From NCBI GenBank assembly GCA_036566745.1, contig DATCVR010000068.1, positions 1 to 29,038 on the forward strand: 29,038 nt of DNA, given 5' to 3'. Shown in pieces: positions 28,880-29,038 of the stretch. The notes beneath the pieces are model-generated. The model worked only from the letters and a program-made list of their open reading frames with translations, did no database searches and was not told the origin of the DNA. This stretch comes from DATCVR01 sp036566745 (GTDB taxonomy: Bacteria > Actinomycetota > Actinomycetes > Jiangellales > Jiangellaceae). Position 1 is the stretch's first letter. Every line of letters starts with the position of its first letter. Position numbers and translations under genes: made by a program.

Positions 28880-29038
28880 CTAGATGGTGGCGAGGGTGTG
28901 GGTGTCGGTGTGGATGGCGGTGGTGAGTTTGCGGATGGCGCGGGAGCAGCGTTGGCGGGCGGTGGGCCAGGTGAGTCCGAAGGTGGCGGCGGCGTGGGGT
29001 CCGCCGGGGTTGTCGGGTCCGGTGCAGTAGATGGCGGT
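28880..29038 (-). CDS. 3' end of an unrecognised gene leaving the window
   Basis: The minus strand is open from the window edge to TAG at 28880-28882 (52 codons). Codons are almost all C-ending, with GGA for Gly, CAA for Gln and AAA for Lys, a pattern unlike the G/C-ending mix of the neighbours, suggesting a different origin. The peptide contains HAAATFGLTWPTARQRCSRAI, which looks like a helix-turn-helix end, then a Thr/His-rich tail. I do not recognise the family. It converges with the P-loop gene. Confidence 0.6.
   Translation of the reverse strand, partial: TAIYCTGPDNPGGPHAAATFGLTWPTARQRCSRAIRKLTTAIHTDTHTLATI

Noticed and set aside
26031..29038. Integrated mobile element with tRNA attachment site
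   Set aside because: No tRNA gene, duplicated att sequence, excisionase or replication gene is visible in the window, so the integrase alone does not define an element.
1..29038. CRISPR arrays, rRNA or tRNA genes
   Set aside because: No regularly spaced identical repeats with unique spacers and no tRNA or rRNA signatures were seen on either strand.

Overview
The window is GC-rich DNA with strongly G/C-biased third codon positions, dense overlapping operons (ATGA/GTGA junctions), many GTG starts and TANNNT -10 boxes placed 6 nt before start codons. Together with an actinomycete-type pair of DUF5753 XRE regulator and DUF397 protein, this points to a high-GC actinobacterium. A Pseudonocardiales-like actinomycete is my guess, not something the sequence proves.

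Layout. 0.2-3.8 kb: a long inverted repeat, a YdeI/OmdA-like gene, the DUF397/XRE pair, a small Cys protein, DUF1203 and a PEP mutase/isocitrate lyase-like gene. 3.8-6.5 kb: a leftward, fully overlapping four-gene operon (DUF6069 membrane protein, internally shortened methyltransferase, DesK-like kinase, DesR-like regulator). 6.7-10.8 kb: a flavodoxin-fold reductase, an epoxide hydrolase broken by one stop codon, a WYL regulator and a GbsR/MarR-like regulator. 10.9-13.8 kb: an ABC exporter with a leaderless promoter, three tandem 18-bp repeats, an SRPBCC protein and a double-ACT protein. 14.2-17.3 kb: a small terpene locus made of a stand-alone OmpR-type winged-helix regulator, a class I terpene synthase and a P450. 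Two pairs of 11-bp-spaced heptamer repeats lie between the regulator and the synthase. 17.3-19.1 kb: a methionyl-tRNA synthetase of the short, possibly secondary type, preceded by a leader peptide with two consecutive Met codons and a complete four-segment attenuator. The synthetase itself has a one-base frameshift inside its HIGH signature. 19.1-21 kb: a 19-bp-arm dyad, a GNAT and IlvA. 21.2-23 kb: a DUF1062 gene with a long structured leader (mini-ORF, a 10-13 bp stem reaching the Shine-Dalgarno, three internal hairpins) and a four-TM protein coupled to a 16-codon ORF. 23.2-26 kb: an IS982-like transposase remnant, an alpha/beta hydrolase, and AzlD/AzlC divergent from an XRE-cupin regulator over four regularly spaced operator-like repeats. 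26-29 kb: a tyrosine recombinase divergent from a zinc-ribbon/coiled-coil protein across an AT-rich cluster of palindromes, then a frameshifted P-loop gene and the end of an unrecognised gene with different codon use.

The most interesting signals are the Met-codon attenuator upstream of the MetRS gene, the DUF1062 leader RNA, and the recombinase/zinc-coiled-coil pair with its palindromic spacer. Several genes are broken (epoxide hydrolase, methyltransferase, MetRS, P-loop gene, transposase). The two simple frameshifts lie in short homopolymers, so sequencing error must be excluded before biological meaning is given to them.
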